64,000 nucleotides of DNA from Stemphylium vesicarium (Eukaryota > Ascomycota > Dothideomycetes > Pleosporales > Pleosporaceae), in contig QXCR01000025.1 of the NCBI GenBank assembly GCA_004380135.1, forward strand, positions 124,001 through 188,000. The letters run 5' to 3'. Below are positions 31,451-44,168 of this stretch, piece by piece. A program made the translations under genes and the position numbers. The number at the start of each line of letters is the position of its first letter. The stretch's first letter is position 1. The notes below the pieces were generated by a model that did no database searches, had not been told where the DNA came from, and saw only the letters and a list, made by a program, of their open reading frames with translations.

Positions 31451-32575
31451 CTATGGCACCAACACTGCCATCTGACCAAGCTCATGATTCTTGGCGACCC
31501 AGTCAAACCCCTTCTTGAAATCGTCGAACCTAAATTCTGCTACTGTATCAAAGCCTCTATGCTTTCCCAATTTAAGAACACCAGCCTCGGCCGTCTTGAC
31601 TATGTCCCTCACATCTTCCCCCCAGTACATTGCATGGCCATGAACCGTGATGCTTTTGAAGGTCAGTTGCATCAGTGGGACTTCGACGTCTTTCATGGCA
31701 CCTGCACCCATGCCCATCATGCACGCTCGGCCATACTGCTTAAGTGCGCCGAAAGCCGCGCGCACGTGGGTGCTTCCTTCGGCTCCCATCGGCGTCATCT
31801 CGAGAAACGCATCAACGAGGCCATACTGCTGCAGATTGGCAATGTCTTTATCCACCTCATTTGTCCGAACAGTGCTTGAGACGACCCAAGGGTGTGCAGA
31901 AACAAGGCGTGCAAGCGCATGCTCATTACGGCCCGCAGCTATCACGGTGGCACCCATCGCAACAGCCACACCGACCGCTGCCCCAGAAAAGATACCCGTA
32001 GCGGGGGTGACGACGATCCTCTCTCCAGGCTTCAAGTAGATAGCTTTCAGACCACTGTACGCAACTACATCAACGACTAACTGCATAAGTTCCGGAATCG
32101 AATGCCCAAGCTCTTTACAAAGTCGGTTCTCGTTCAGTGCCCGGGTCACTTCAAGCGGAGCTTTCGCGTACTCGGCGAATGTCGCGTATCGCCAATTATC
32201 AGCAAACAGCTTCTTCGATCCAGCGCTTGTGCCCTCCATGGCTCCCCACATGATCCAGACAGTGGGGTCGTCGCGAGCCCGTATGAATGGCTCAATCAAT
32301 ACCAGTTGACAATGCTCAAGGGAGGTAGTGTCTGGGCCTGTAGCAACGATTCTACCCACCGCACGCCCACCAGTGATCATGGGCGTCGGATAAGTAAACC
32401 CAGTTTTTCCAGCAAAAATGTCTGGATGTTGGTGCTAGAGAAGGTTGGCGAGGATCTTGACGACTACTGAGCCTGGTCCGGGTTCTGGAGTCGGAACTTG
32501 TTTCAGAACTAATGGACCGTTCTTTTCCTCTTGCACGAGTGCTTTCATGGTTGGAGGAATTGAGGTCGAGGTCAT
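31451..32575 (-). pseudogene. Quinone-reductase/alcohol-dehydrogenase-like MDR protein, interrupted by one nonsense codon
   Basis: The frame from the ATG at 32575-32573 to the stop at 31451 is 375 codons, colinear with medium-chain dehydrogenase/reductases. It contains a GroES-like N-terminus (MKALVQEEKNGPLVLKQVP, VVVKILANLL), the block TYPTPMITGGRAVGRIVATG, and a Rossmann half (GERIVVTPATGIFSGAAVGV, VAMGATVIAAGRN). Codon 47 (32437-32435) is TAG, directly after VVVKILANLL, where homologs typically read Ser or Ala-Pro. Nothing else is broken. TAG would arise from TCG (Ser) by one base change. No intron of plausible length removes it (the only GT..AG pair close by spans 33 nt and would delete a conserved strand). 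It is therefore a recent pseudogene, a sequencing error, or a gene expressed as a truncated or N-terminally shortened product. The catalytic zinc ligands of true alcohol dehydrogenases are not evident. Confidence 0.75.
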
Positions 32576-33082
32576 GATGAGTGATAATGGGAAGAAGGCC
32601 TGTGGAAATATATCGGACGACGATGTCGATTGAGTTGATGCTTCATTCCGTTCTTGCAACGGGGTGGGATCTTATATTCTAGAGCAGTCTCCCGGTGGTT
32701 GACTTTTCTATTTCGGAGCACAACTTGTGAACCGTTTTCCGTTCGGATGCTAAGTATCACCCATCGGACTTTAGAAGGTCGAAAGATGTACTTCCACATG
32801 CAGTTGCCGTGTATAAGGTCTGTAGAACCAATCAGACGCCGAGGTGATGTTGTATACGAACGCGGGTTAGACTGTGTCGCTAGCGTACATGTTCGCGACC
32901 ATGAGCTTACCGGCAGTGAGCCGCTTAACTCCGTTCCTCATGCCATATAATACCAGTATGACGCCTCCCTGGGATGATTCGATACGACGGAGAGTTAGAC
33001 TGATTCATCTCCCCCTCAAGAAGACGAGTTCACCAACTGGGACCCACTCTCATTGACTGCGCTCCTCGAACAAGCCGACGCC
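32576..33082. promoter_or_regulatory. Divergent promoter region, dehydrogenase / Zn2Cys6 gene
   Basis: About 507 bp between two start codons facing away from each other. The arrangement would allow co-regulation of the pair. I recognise no specific motif with confidence. Confidence 0.35.
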
Positions 33083-34808
33083 ATGCCTGCCGTCGTATCG
33101 AGAAGCGGAACGATAGCGGAGCGAAAGAGGCGCATGCATTCGAAATCGCGAAAGGGGTGCGAGAACTGCAAGATGCGACGTGTCAAGGTTAGCTCTACAC
33201 ACTACACAACTCATCTCCGGCCTCAGACTAATCTGATGATGTAAAGTGTGATGAGAAGAGGCCGTGTTGTAACAAATGCAGGGCCTTTGGCGTCTCATGC
33301 GATTTTGGCGGATTGAAGGCTGACTTGGATGTCGCTGCTCGCGGATCGTTTCAAGTGCAGTTTACGGCTTCTTTGGCTGGAGATGATGAGGATTGTGCAC
33401 AGGACGGCATTCAGCATGATTTGACAGGAGAGTCATCAGACCCAGGAATCTTCGATATCGCCAGTGAGGTTCTTATAGCCACAGAGGACTACAGTGTTAC
33501 CGGTGGCTTAGTTGGTCCATGGTCTCCTGTTTCCGCCAACGCTACCATGACATCCATGATCGCCTGCTCCCTTCGTTCTGGATCTTCGAATACGCACGCA
33601 GATCTGGAAATGGGACCTGTGTCGCCTTCTAAAACCCCAGCCTGGGAGTTCTCGGAAGTTCACCTCGAGATTCTGAACAGATTCCAAAGTCGAACCGCTT
33701 TGACCGTTGGAGGTGAGGTTTTCCGACAACACTAGATAGTCTACAGATCACCGACTAAATACGCAAATATAGATAAACGGATGGCCCCTGGCTATCGCGA
33801 TATAGTGTGCCAGCTAGCATTCCACGTACGTCCAATTCACCACCCGACACCAGAAGAAAGAGATAATTCTGACAAACCGCGCAGCACCCCTTCCTAATGC
33901 ACATGCTGATCGGCCTAACCCTAATGCACGACGCGGACCTCTCCCTCGTCCACTCCTCTACTCTCTCCGCAAAACAACAGCACCTCTCGCTCTTACACTG
34001 GGACCACGCAACTACACTCTTCCACCACATCCTCGCCCATCCCATCCCGCCTTCCTACCGCGACGCCATCTGGGCCACAAGCGTACACCTCGGCGCGGCA
34101 TCATTCTGGTACGTCGAGTCGAGCGACCCCACCACAATGTGGCCTCTAAAGCCGTCTGAGCCCAGCGACCTCTCCTGGCTGAAGATCGGTCAGGGGAAAC
34201 GACATCTCTGGCGCGTTGCAGATCCGACGCGAAAGGATAGTGTATTCCATCACGTATTGAAGCGGAAACCCTGCTCTGCGCCACCGGAATGGATCAGCAG
34301 CAGCAATAGCTGCTGTGATGCAGATTCCCCTCTCTCAGAGGAACTCAGGAGGATATTTAGCATTGATGAGACCTCGACGATAGAAAACAACGGCTATCTC
34401 CTTGCGATTCGTGTTTTAGAACGGATACGACATACAAGGCTTACCCACGCTAATGTGCTGCATTTCCTCTACTTTACCGCATTCATCACGCCTGAATTCA
34501 CTGCTCTGCTCGAGAAAAAAGACGCGCGGGCGATTTTTCTGCTGGGCTGGTGGTTCAGTGTGATTGGGGGTGGGGAGTTGTGGTGGATGGCGAGGCGGGC
34601 GAGGGTTGAAGGGGAGGCAGTGAGGATCTGGTTGAGGAGGACGGATTGGGGGCTTGCATATTTGCTGGATAAGATCCGAAGAGAGAGGAAAGAAGTTTTG
34701 GAGGGAGGGAAGGGTCTGCGAGATGGCATTGGGGCGTATGGTCAGGGAGGGGGTGGAGAAGTAAACTGGGCGTTGGACTCCAGGGGGACGATACTCACAT
34801 GTGGATAG
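33083..34808 (+). CDS. Zn2Cys6 transcription factor (sterol-uptake-control type)
   Basis: Exons 33083-33187, 33247-33712, 33773-33825 and 33885-34808; 515 aa. A basic N-terminus (residues 1-25) precedes a complete zinc cluster, KGCENCKMRRVKCDEKRP then CNKCRAFGVSC (about 26-53), interrupted after the Lys before the third Cys by intron 1, a common position in this family. The C-terminal half matches the Upc2/ECM22-like fungal activators: LEILNRFQSRTALTVG, then GYRDIVCQLAFHHPFLMHML, then LIGLTLMHDADLSLVHS. The two short introns around exon 3 both leave the frame intact, with branch site CTAAAT near 33755. The neighbours, a dehydrogenase and a DUF1772-like membrane protein, suggest a local pathway regulator; that is inference. 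The start ATG follows in-frame non-ATG sequence and gives a normal N-terminus. Confidence 0.85.
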
Positions 34809-34914
34809 TTAGTGATGGGAGCTACTTTTGCCTCTGCCCTATCTCTTCCCTGTTCAAGACGCAGTACTCTGATCTACACAAACAAAATATCCGTTGTTAT
34901 CCCTACTCGCCCAC

Positions 34915-35664
34915 TCACTTGCCTTCCACCCCCAACCCGCCAACCACGCTAACGAAAAAACAACCCCAAGCAGCTACATCCGACGTAACCATCCTGCACC
35001 AATGACTTCCAACCCACTCTCTTAACCAACCCTCCGCATCCTTCCCATCCATTCCTGCTCTCCTCGTATTTTCTCCTACCCCATCCCCCTCCTTCTCCCT
35101 CTCACAAAGCGCAAACAAAGCCCCCACACTATGTCCAACGCACGGCACAAACGCATAATGCGCCACCGCAGCCAGCACACCGAGTCCATACCACTTCCTC
35201 CCCACCGCGACTCCGCTGCTTCCACTCCGCGGTGCAATGTAGATATTAACCAACCCGCCGAGTAGCGTAAGCGAATTAAGCCCGATGACAGAGTACACGC
35301 CTGTGTTGAAAAAGGATGTGAACCAAGCTGGTATCACGACCTGTTTTGCTGCTTTAAGGTCGGACGCTGCGAATGGGGTTTGAGCGGAGGATGGATTGTG
35401 TGGAACGTCAGCGGCAGAGGCGGGGGGAGAAGAGTGTGGCTGTTTGTGCTGGTGGTAGTGGCTTAGTATAAGGCTGCTGACGCGGGAAGTGAGGCGTGGT
35501 TGGGCGAGAAAGGCGGTTGTGGTTATGTATTCCATGTATGCATGGGTGAGGGATGCGGTTGATGTTATTAGGGGGGCGATATGTAGGGCTGTTAGAAGGA
35601 TTGGTGATAGTGCGGGTGGTGTGAGAGGCATTGTTGGTAATCCGAGCAGAGGTGCTATTAGCAT
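34915..35664 (-). CDS. DUF1772 / anthrone-oxygenase-like integral membrane protein
   Basis: The ATG at 35664-35662 gives 249 aa; an in-frame ATG at 35799 would add 45 polar residues. Hydrophobic segments lie near residues 1-20, 22-45, 110-140 and 155-180, with a last one at the C-terminus (VAAWGCFFVSVVGGL). The blocks PAWFTSFFNTGVYSVIGLNS, LTLLGGLVNIYIAP and WYGLGVLAAVAHYAFVPCVG follow the DUF1772 pattern of fungal small membrane oxygenases, some of which oxidise anthrones in aromatic polyketide pathways. No polyketide synthase is in this window, so a pathway is not shown. The gene converges with the Zn2Cys6 gene (106 bp between stops), and the two may belong together. A Ser/Ala/Gln-rich loop (about 75-105) is unusual. 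Confidence 0.7.
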   Translation of the reverse strand: MLIAPLLGLPTMPLTPPALSPILLTALHIAPLITSTASLTHAYMEYITTTAFLAQPRLTSRVSSLILSHYHQHKQPHSSPPASAADVPHNPSSAQTPFAASDLKAAKQVVIPAWFTSFFNTGVYSVIGLNSLTLLGGLVNIYIAPRSGSSGVAVGRKWYGLGVLAAVAHYAFVPCVGHSVGALFALCEREKEGDGVGENTRRAGMDGKDAEGWLREWVGSHWCRMVTSDVAAWGCFFVSVVGGLGVEGK

Positions 35665-36125
35665 GTCGATTGGGATGTTACATGCGGATGCCTCAGTTCG
35701 GTATAGAAGGAGTACGCAAACGTTGCTAAGGGGGGAGGAGCAATTTCCGTTAGGTACAATTCGTGGTGGTTGTGTTGTACTTGTGCGGATGCGGGCCATT
35801 GGGAGCAGGAGCGTTCGGCGTGTGGAAGGCAAGAGTTATAGCACCAATGCAGCCCGGTGGTCTGATATATGTTGCAGTCGGAAAACTTCGGGACTTTCGT
35901 TGGGGGGACGTTGGTCGCCTGACATGCGCAAGGAAGCGACGACGAAAATAAAATAAAACATCGGGTAAAAAGGGTATCATGAGCATTCAGAACCTAACGA
36001 CTACATGATTCTCAAACTGAAAAAGAAAAAATGACGCCGTAAAGGGTAAAACCCCGAAATGCAACACTTTTAGCCCCTCCAAGAAAAACACCACAGAATG
36101 CATACACTTTGCCACAACTTCCATC
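35665..36125. other. Intergenic region between the DUF1772-like gene and UTP20
   Basis: Holds the promoter of the DUF1772-like gene and the 3' UTR of UTP20, both on the minus strand. A/T-rich near 35940-36080. I see no other gene. Confidence 0.45.
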
Positions 36126-39100
36126 TTACCACCCTCTTCTCTTGCCCCTCTCCTCAGCACTCCTCTCCTTCCTGTTAACCCTCTTAACATCATGTCTCCT
36201 GCGCTTCTCCTTGCCAAACTTCTCCGGATCCACAATCGCCTCCACCTTCCTCTTTCTACGTCGCTCTTCTCTGCGCTCTCTGACACCCTTTTGCACTTCG
36301 CCCATGACCTTGAGGTACTCTTGTGTTCCCAGGCGCTTCTGCAAGGTATTCATGACTTCGCGGGCTTTGTCAGTGAGCGCCTTGTACGGGTCGTTAGGTG
36401 CGCTGTTGGGAGCCGATTGCGCGGAGGATTTGGGGAAGGTTGCGGTTGCGTCGGTGAGGGTGGAGAGCGTGGTCAAGAGGTGGGGGAGGGAGCTGGATAG
36501 AGGCTCTAGAGGGAATTTCGCGGCAATGGTATCGAAGAGGTTCATGATGGTGGTTTTGGCGTTCATGGTGCTCTTGTCTTTGCGGACGATGCCGGAGAGG
36601 CGGATCATGAGTCGGTGGATCGCTGTGGGTGGCGCGTCTTCTGCCTTCTTGGTCTTGGGGCTTTCTGGTGGGGGCGAGAAGCCGCCAAAGTCCTCGTCCT
36701 CTGTGGCTGCGGTGTCGGCGTTTGTCACTTTGGTGGCTTCTCCCACCTCCTCATCGTCATCGGTCTTCTGCCAGTGCCACTTCGCTCCGTTAACAGCAAG
36801 GCATCGCGCAAGGAAAGCAATGTTCTTGACACTTTGCAGGCAAAGCTGTTCTGAAACCTCGGGGTTCAGCAAGTTTCGCAGGAAAGCGTTGCATAGCTGC
36901 GTCATGTTCTGTTCCGCCAATTGCAGGCCGCCAGATCCCTCCAGCGGTAGCGCTCCAAGACCAGTATCTTTGTTCGAGACTCCGAGGTGTGCAAAGTATG
37001 TGCCTAGTAGCTCTGCAGCTTTGAGTTTGACCCACAAGTGCGGGTAGGCTGTGCTGGCCTGGACTGCGGTCCATAGACTGTCTTTGCTTGAAGAGAACAT
37101 GGTGTCCGTGTATCTCTTGCAAACCTTTGAGAGCATGGTGAGAGAGTAGTACAATAGCTCCCAGTCATCCTCGTCGCGTCGACTTAGACACTCGTCGATG
37201 ATTGCGTCGAGTCGGTCAAGAACATATCCGAGTTCTTTTGGCTCCTCATCATCTTCTACGGATTCGAAATAGAAGCCCCAGACCTGGATTCCGAGACGCT
37301 TCAGACCAACGTTGTCGTCCTGTTCTAACCAACTTTTAAGGTCAGTAGCAAAGCTTTGTAGCCGCTTGTCGCTCGCATGTTGGAACAGTCTCTTGATCAA
37401 CAGACTGGCCATCTCTCGGCATTTGCTTGCGTCATCGTTCGCAACGGTGTTGATGAGTGGCAGGAACATGATGCCGTGGTACTCGTATTGCGCCTTCTCA
37501 GGGAAGCGAGGTAGTGCCTTTCCGATAATGAGGTCCAGAGCTTCCATGACTGATTGCCGACCTTCCACATGCTCGTAGCGAAGGTTCTTGAGGAGGAACT
37601 CCATCTGCTTCTTGAAACGCTTTTCACTCTGAGTGTAGGAAGTCAGAAACTGGAAGAAGTGGCTACGAGCAACATCGCGGGCGGACTTGGTTTGGTTGGT
37701 GATCATCATCTCCGCAACTTTATCCATGGCCTCGTACATTTCGGGGACGTCAAAGTGTCGGTTCATGACAGCTTTGAGGAAACCAAAAGTAACGCCTGAA
37801 CGATCGGGCTCATCCAAATCGGGCATCATCCGCTTGAGGAGGTTTCCAATGTCTCGCTCCTTGACCTGGACGTTGGGTCGCTCACGCAATACAGCGGAAA
37901 CTAGCTTCAGAGAAGCCTGTGAAAGCTCGGTATTAGACGATAGTGCTCCCTTGATAGCACGCATCGCTTCGTCGATATAGACAGGGCAGTTCGCATCCAG
38001 TTCAGCCATAGGTACTTTGATGATGGTTGTGAGAAGACGGACTGCCGAAACTTGTACTTCTTCCTGTCCTTGCACCATTGCGTCGCCAATGATTGGTAGG
38101 AAGCCAGCCAAATTTTGTGGGGTTTGGAGATCGTCGTGCTTGCGTAGCACAGTCCGAAGAATGTCCATTCCGAAGCGGATCATCTTGTACAAATACGAGG
38201 AAGTGCTGAGTCTAGCACCAGACTTGGCTGCTCCCTTATTGTTGACCAGGTAACGCTTGTTCTTGGGGTCGATCTTGGTCTTCTTCTCTGTTGACGTGTT
38301 CGCTGCGTAGGCTTCTTGAATGAGCTCGTAACAAAAGACCAGAATGTCCCTGTTGTTCACAGTAGGATTCTGCAGGACGCCAAGTCCGATGCGCCGAAGC
38401 AGCTCATCAATCTTCTGAACCATCCTGGCATTAAGTTTTTCGATCAAAAGTGATCTAATGGGGAGTACGAGCTTGATAATATGCGAAGGCGTCGCTGATC
38501 GTGCAACGATGTCCATGGAGTCGAAGCTTTTGCTGCTTTTCACTTCCTTCATCTGGGATATGTACTCTTCAGCGTCCTTCTCCTGACCGGCAGCACCGAA
38601 AGTATCGTCCATAATCTAGGACAGAATTAGTACCTTTTGTCAAAATCAGCTCGGAGTCTGATACATACCACATCAACTAGATCCACGAGGCAGTAGTCGA
38701 GATCACCAGGGTCTGTCTGGTCGGCGAGCTTTACTAGGATTGTGTGCAAAGTGTACGAGAGAACGTGAAGTTGGTAACCTCGTTGGAGCGCGGTCCGCAA
38801 AGCCTTGAGAATGAAGCCTAGAGAGCCTGGTCCCATGAGCGTAGCGATATCGCTAAGCGTATTCCTTGACATATCGCGAGCCTCTTGGGAACGGCTCTTC
38901 AAGATGTAGCATATGTCTAGAAGGACTCCAGGTAGTCGGTTTTCGATCTCCAGTGGTGGGAGAACAAGAAGAACCTTGGCAATCGCGACGGCGATAGGCA
39001 CACGCAAACTGACAGTCGCTTCGTCTTTCTTGTGTAGGAAATTGGTCAAATCAGGGAGGAAGTTGTTGATCATGTCGCTGCTCAGTTTGTCCTGTTGTGG

Positions 39101-42100
39101 CAGAGTCCTCATCAGCGTTGATCGAGGCTGATCAATGTCCATCGCCTCGGCATCTTCGTTGGCCTCAGTGACAACAGGAGCATCCTCTTCGGGTTTTGAC
39201 ATGAAAATGTAGCCTTTTGCGCGACCGGCATGGTTTAAGCCATCCATCAAGCCTGCAATCAATCTAATAATGGGCTTTTGGAGGTCTTCTTTGGTGGTCA
39301 AATAGCCAATGTACCGCTTTAGGAGAGAGCGGAATTGCGGCCATTCTAGACACTCAGTCAGTGACGTAAGGGTCTTGATCGTTTCTCCCAGAAGGCTGTC
39401 CGCGGCTTCGTCGTCGCCCTTGTTGAAAACAAAATGTTCTAGGAGCGGTATAAGGATCTGATACACGTTTGTACCGCGCAGATTAGAGGTATGGGCGGCC
39501 AAGCGGCGAAGAGCCCTAAGTCGGCGGTGCCCTTGAATGTGTAAGATATTGCCGAAGAATGACGCCTCATCGTCGTCTGAGAGAAGTATGTGTAGATCCG
39601 CGACAGGGGTCCAGTCAGGATGCGTCTTTACCAAATGCTCAAGTACAGCAAGGTATTCGACGCGAACAAGTTCCGAAGTCTCTCGCATGCCAGTCTGGAT
39701 TCCAGATAGAACTGCCGACGCCACGAACTGCTTGAACTCTTCGCTTGTTGAAGCCTCGCTGAAGCGGCGCAAAGACAACGATGCGTTCACTCGGATACTT
39801 AGCTCTTCGTTGTCTTTGATAAGATAGAGCATGTTGTAGACTAAGGGCTTCCATTGAGTCAGAGTGAGTTTCTTGTAAGACTCTTCGTTGATGGAGCTGA
39901 ACGCTTGCGAACGTCTTTCGAAGTCTGGTTCATCTAGACGCCCCGTGGCGAAAGAGTTGAGATCGTGGCATAGTTTTGCAACAGCCATGAGATCGCTGTT
40001 GGCGTCGGAGAGGTCCTGAAGAACATCGCAGAGTAGCTCCCTCGCGGTACGATCTTGGACAAATGCAAACATCGGGCAAACGGCGTTGTAGATTGTATCG
40101 AAAAGTTCGGTCAAGTTTTGACCATCACAGCGTTGGATGAACTCGTGAAGAATCCTGAGCAGTCCCAGCTTCGTACGAGGGTTTACGCGCTTCGATGGCT
40201 GGCGGAGGAGGAAGGTAGCGATCTCGATCATGCTGCGTGATTCGGAGGCACCCACTACATGAGGGGCCAATTCCGCGACGGTCTGAACTCCCGATTCGAG
40301 CACCTCTTTGCTTGGGTTTTGACGAAGCAGTTGACCGACTTGGCCGAGAATTGATGTAGAGAATGGCTGAATGATGTCGGTATGTATGCGGTTCTTCATG
40401 AGCTTAGAATCGGTTGTTGGTACATCCTCTTCAGCCGTGACAAGGGCCACGATGCTTCGAATGATGTTGTCGAGCACAAAACACTTGACCTCATCCTTTG
40501 CCGAAGGCACCTCAAGGCATTCGATGACCTTGGACAAGATGGCTGGGTTGAATTCCACCAGGAAGGGAGCCGTGCGAGCCGATTTTGACCACGCTGCGAA
40601 TAATCGAAGTATACCCGAAACGGATTGCGCTGTTTCGATGGGAAATTGATCCAGCCTGGGCTGAATCATCTCTTTGATGAGAGCACTGGTATACGGATGC
40701 CACTGAAATTCGGGCGAGTTCTCCACCAGCCTACCAAGAATTTGGAGAGACCGTTGCCGTACCGTCTTAAGCAACGACGTCTGCATTGACCGAGCTTCAT
40801 CGCCTTCGCGAGTGGCTGTAGCTGACAGTTCCCGCGATGCTTTGAAAGCAGAATACAAGATGGGGTTGACGACGGTGGCAGTGAAGGGTGCAAATGTCGT
40901 TGCAAAGGTGCTAAGCAAGTCATCCAACAGATTTAGCATACCGACCTGCTTTCTTGTATCGACCAGATCTTTCTGGAGCAACTCTTCGTCGACTGCCGCG
41001 TCTTTCGAAACTGAAATGTGTCCCAGCGGCCCAAAGGCGATCTGTAAAAATTGGTGGATGGCATCATCGCCGAATCGGGATTTCAGGCTAATGAAGACAG
41101 CTTTCCTCTTCGACTCGAGACCTCGTTTTCCCGCTATGACCTTGCCGTAAAGCAGACGCAATATGATTGGCAGCACTTGAGGGACATCAGAGTCTTGGAG
41201 CTTACCTTCACTCAGGAAGATAGGAAGCTCGTCACGGAATCGTTCGTCATCGAGTAAATTAAGCAGTTGCTCCTGGTATGCGGCGATTCCGCGATCTTTC
41301 CATGTGAGAAGCGCCTTGAGGGCAGCCTTCTGGATTTCGACGTCTCCGTTGCTGAGCAAGGCGAGCAGAGCTTGACGAACCTCGTCAGCTCTGTATAAGA
41401 CCTTTGGGTTGTTGAACTTGGCAAAGATGGACAGCATCGCCTTTTGATCCTTCCTTGCCCAGCGGTCCTGCAGAGCGATCGTGGTATCCTCTTCAGACCC
41501 AACATCTTCAGATTCAGGAGCCTGGTCGAGAGCCCATTTCAAGAGCACGGGTACAAGAAGTCTCGAGCGCTTTTCCGCGATATGCGGTAAGAAATTCAAC
41601 ACCTTGAGGGCTTGTGTCCTGCTGAAGGGATTGTGGAAAGGTACCTCAACATGGGCCTCCTTGAACAAGACCTCCAACTGCTCTTCGGCGTTGTCAGCCT
41701 GTGCCTGGATATTAGCGATATGCTCCTGCAGCTGCATAACGTTGGTACACTCGAACTCGGTAGCGTACGGCCGTGGTGACGAGGTTGGCTGAGCGCCGTC
41801 GGAAGCAGCTTCGGTAGTATCGGTAGCGGTCAGCCATTCGAAAACGAATTGAGTGACAAAGCCTTCTCCTTCTTTCGTCTCGCAAATGGCTTTCAACGCT
41901 GTGCAGCTGTCGTCCCATACTGATGCTAGGCGTACGTGCAGTAGTCCCAGACAGAACGAAGGAATAGCTTCTCCTACCAGCTCGTCAGAGCATAAAGAAG
42001 GGTACAACTTTGCCATTTGCCCAACACGCATCGAAATGGATCGTTGTGTTTCGAGGTTAGGCGGTGTCTGCTCAATCAACATTGCGACTGAGAGAATGTT

Positions 42101-44168
42101 CTGTAATTCCTCGCTCTTTCCTGCGATGAATTGCAAAGCGTATATGGCTGAGAGTCTCAAGTCATGCGAAGGGGATCCTAAGCAGTACATGATAGTCCGC
42201 TTCAGTGGTTCCATATGCGATCCTGTGGTGTTCAAGGCTGCCTTGTGCTGCTTCAATAGGTCGAGCAGCGCGTGCCAGAAGGCCACGGAATGGCCAAATT
42301 CGGTGGATGATTGACAGAGCGCAGGCCAAAGACTGATCATGAGATCGCTGTCATCGCCTTTACTGACAAGAAACCGGAATGCATTTCCAGTGGCAAAAGT
42401 GTTGACGGGTCTTTTCGATGCGACGCCTGAGCTCTCAACTGCGTTCTTGAGTAGGCTTGCGAGGCCATCCCAGATTCCTCGTGTCTTGTCATCGGTTATA
42501 CGCAGCGACTGTATCATGTCCAACAAGGCATTGCAGTAGAAGATGTGATTATCCAAGTCGGTCTCGCGGTCTGCAGACTTGACGAGCCGATCAAACGGCT
42601 CGTGCAGAGTCGCTTGCCAGCGCTCCGAAGGCTGCAAAGCACCATTCGCTAGTGCACCGCTCTGGTAGAGTCGGGGTAGGATAGCGCAGAACTGTGGTCC
42701 GTGCTCATGGGCTTTCTGTGCAACAAATCTAGCAAACTGTTAGCAGATGAACAAGACTGGAAAACGAGAGTTCGTACCTCTTGAAATAGGGAAGTAGCAG
42801 AGTCCTGAACCTGTCTGCACCTAGATCGGCAAACAGGTTGCAGAATGGCAGAAAATAAGCTTCCCAGGAACCACGACTCAGCCCCTCCAAAAGCTTTTCA
42901 TGAGGTATAGCCGAGTCGAGCGCGCAGTATTGAAAAACGACGCAAGTAACAGACAATAGCTCCCATGCATCCACGGGATCGAGCTCAGCGGAAGATTTCG
43001 TGGAGTCGAGCAAATGGCTTAACGAGCCCAGCACAGGCCGCCAATCCTCTATACGGTCACCTTGCCGCACACCGCAGACAACGAGTAACAGGCGAGACGA
43101 TAAGGCAGCGAATCGCACGTCGGAGGACATCTTGTCTATTCTAGCAAGGATCACCTCAAGCAGAGGGCTGAAATTCTCTGCATCTGTATGGTGGATGGCG
43201 GCAGTGATAACGCCGATAAGCACAGGCTCGAGAGGTGGGATCCGAAGTTCAAGATGCTCTTCGTTGAACGTCTCTGCTAAAAGCTCTTGCAGGATGACCG
43301 TGGCGCTAGAGTGAAACCCGCGCTTCACACCCTTCAGTGAGTCGGTCAAGAGATACATAAGACCCTGCTGGAAGGAGTAGTCCTTGGCCGATTCCTGCTG
43401 GTCCTTCAACTGGTCCGATATGTGCTTGATGATCGACCTGAGCGGCATCTTGTCTCGGTGGTAACCAGCTCCAGCCTTGCGAACTAGAAAGCTGAGCGAT
43501 TCGGCTGCGAAACGAGAAACGAAGGCTTTCTGGCGCTCTTTACCCAGCAGAGGCGACATGAGATCGAAGACGGGGCGCAGATTCGGCACCAACAGTCGCG
43601 AGAGGTATTTGAATAGCCACGCCAGACAGCCAAAAGCCCACTCTATGACTTCCACATCGGCGTGTGTAGCTGCCAGATGCGACACCGTCTTGACTGCTTT
43701 CTCAAAGTGCTTCTCGAACTTTTCGCCCAGATCATGTGCAAGATGCGCCATGAGACTGAGCAGCGGTTCTTGACTGAATCTGTCGCCCTTCTCAATGTAC
43801 TCTACGAGCAGCTCGAAAATGCGATTGCTGTGGTGGAGGACCTGCGGGAGGCTATCGCAGAGTGGCGCAACTTTGCGGGTGAAACGTGTGAAGGCCTCAG
43901 ACAGGTTGAGTTCCCTCCACTCCCCGAAGGAGTCGCGGAAGTAGGAGAAGGTCTCTTCGAGTTCGGCATCGTCGAGGATGGTGCTGCGACCGCGGCGAAC
44001 GGGTTCGATCTTGAGCTGGGCAATGCGCTGAGAGAAGCCTTTGAAAACATGGTTGCGCGTCGATTCGGTGCCGCCTTTTACTCGTTTCTGCGGGCGGGTT
44101 GGTTTCGAGATTTTCGACTTGGGTTTGGTAGCGGGCCTCGTAGAAAGACCTCGCGACATGGCGGCCAT
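36126..44168 (-). CDS. UTP20: U3 snoRNA-associated protein Utp20 (DRIM family)
   Basis: Three very long exons, 44168-42778, 42728-38669 and 38615-36126, joined over introns of 49 and 53 nt; 2646 aa. It is a component of the small-subunit processome that guides early 18S rRNA maturation in the nucleolus. The protein is built of alpha-helical HEAT/Armadillo-like repeats along its length. The N-terminus is basic (RPQKRVKGGTESTRNHVFKG) and the family block FSQRIAQLKIEPVRRGRS follows. The junctions restore YFKRFVAQKAHEHGPQFCAI and LVDVIMDDTFGAAGQEKDAE, both expected for Utp20; intron 2 has the branch GTACTAATTC. The C-terminus is strongly basic (RREERRRKRKVEAIVDPEKF, DVKRVNRKERSAEERGKRRG). The length is close to yeast Utp20 (about 2490 aa). 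A start three codons downstream (44159) is equally possible. Confidence 0.95.

Noticed and set aside
32435..32467. A 33-nt GT..AG segment that would remove the dehydrogenase stop
   Set aside because: Too short for an intron in this group (neighbours are at least 47 nt), and removal would delete the conserved strand VVVKILANLL.
36109..37047. A 312-codon + strand ORF in the UTP20 region
   Set aside because: Antisense to the UTP20 C-terminal exon; Ser/Leu-rich composition is the mirror of the coding strand.
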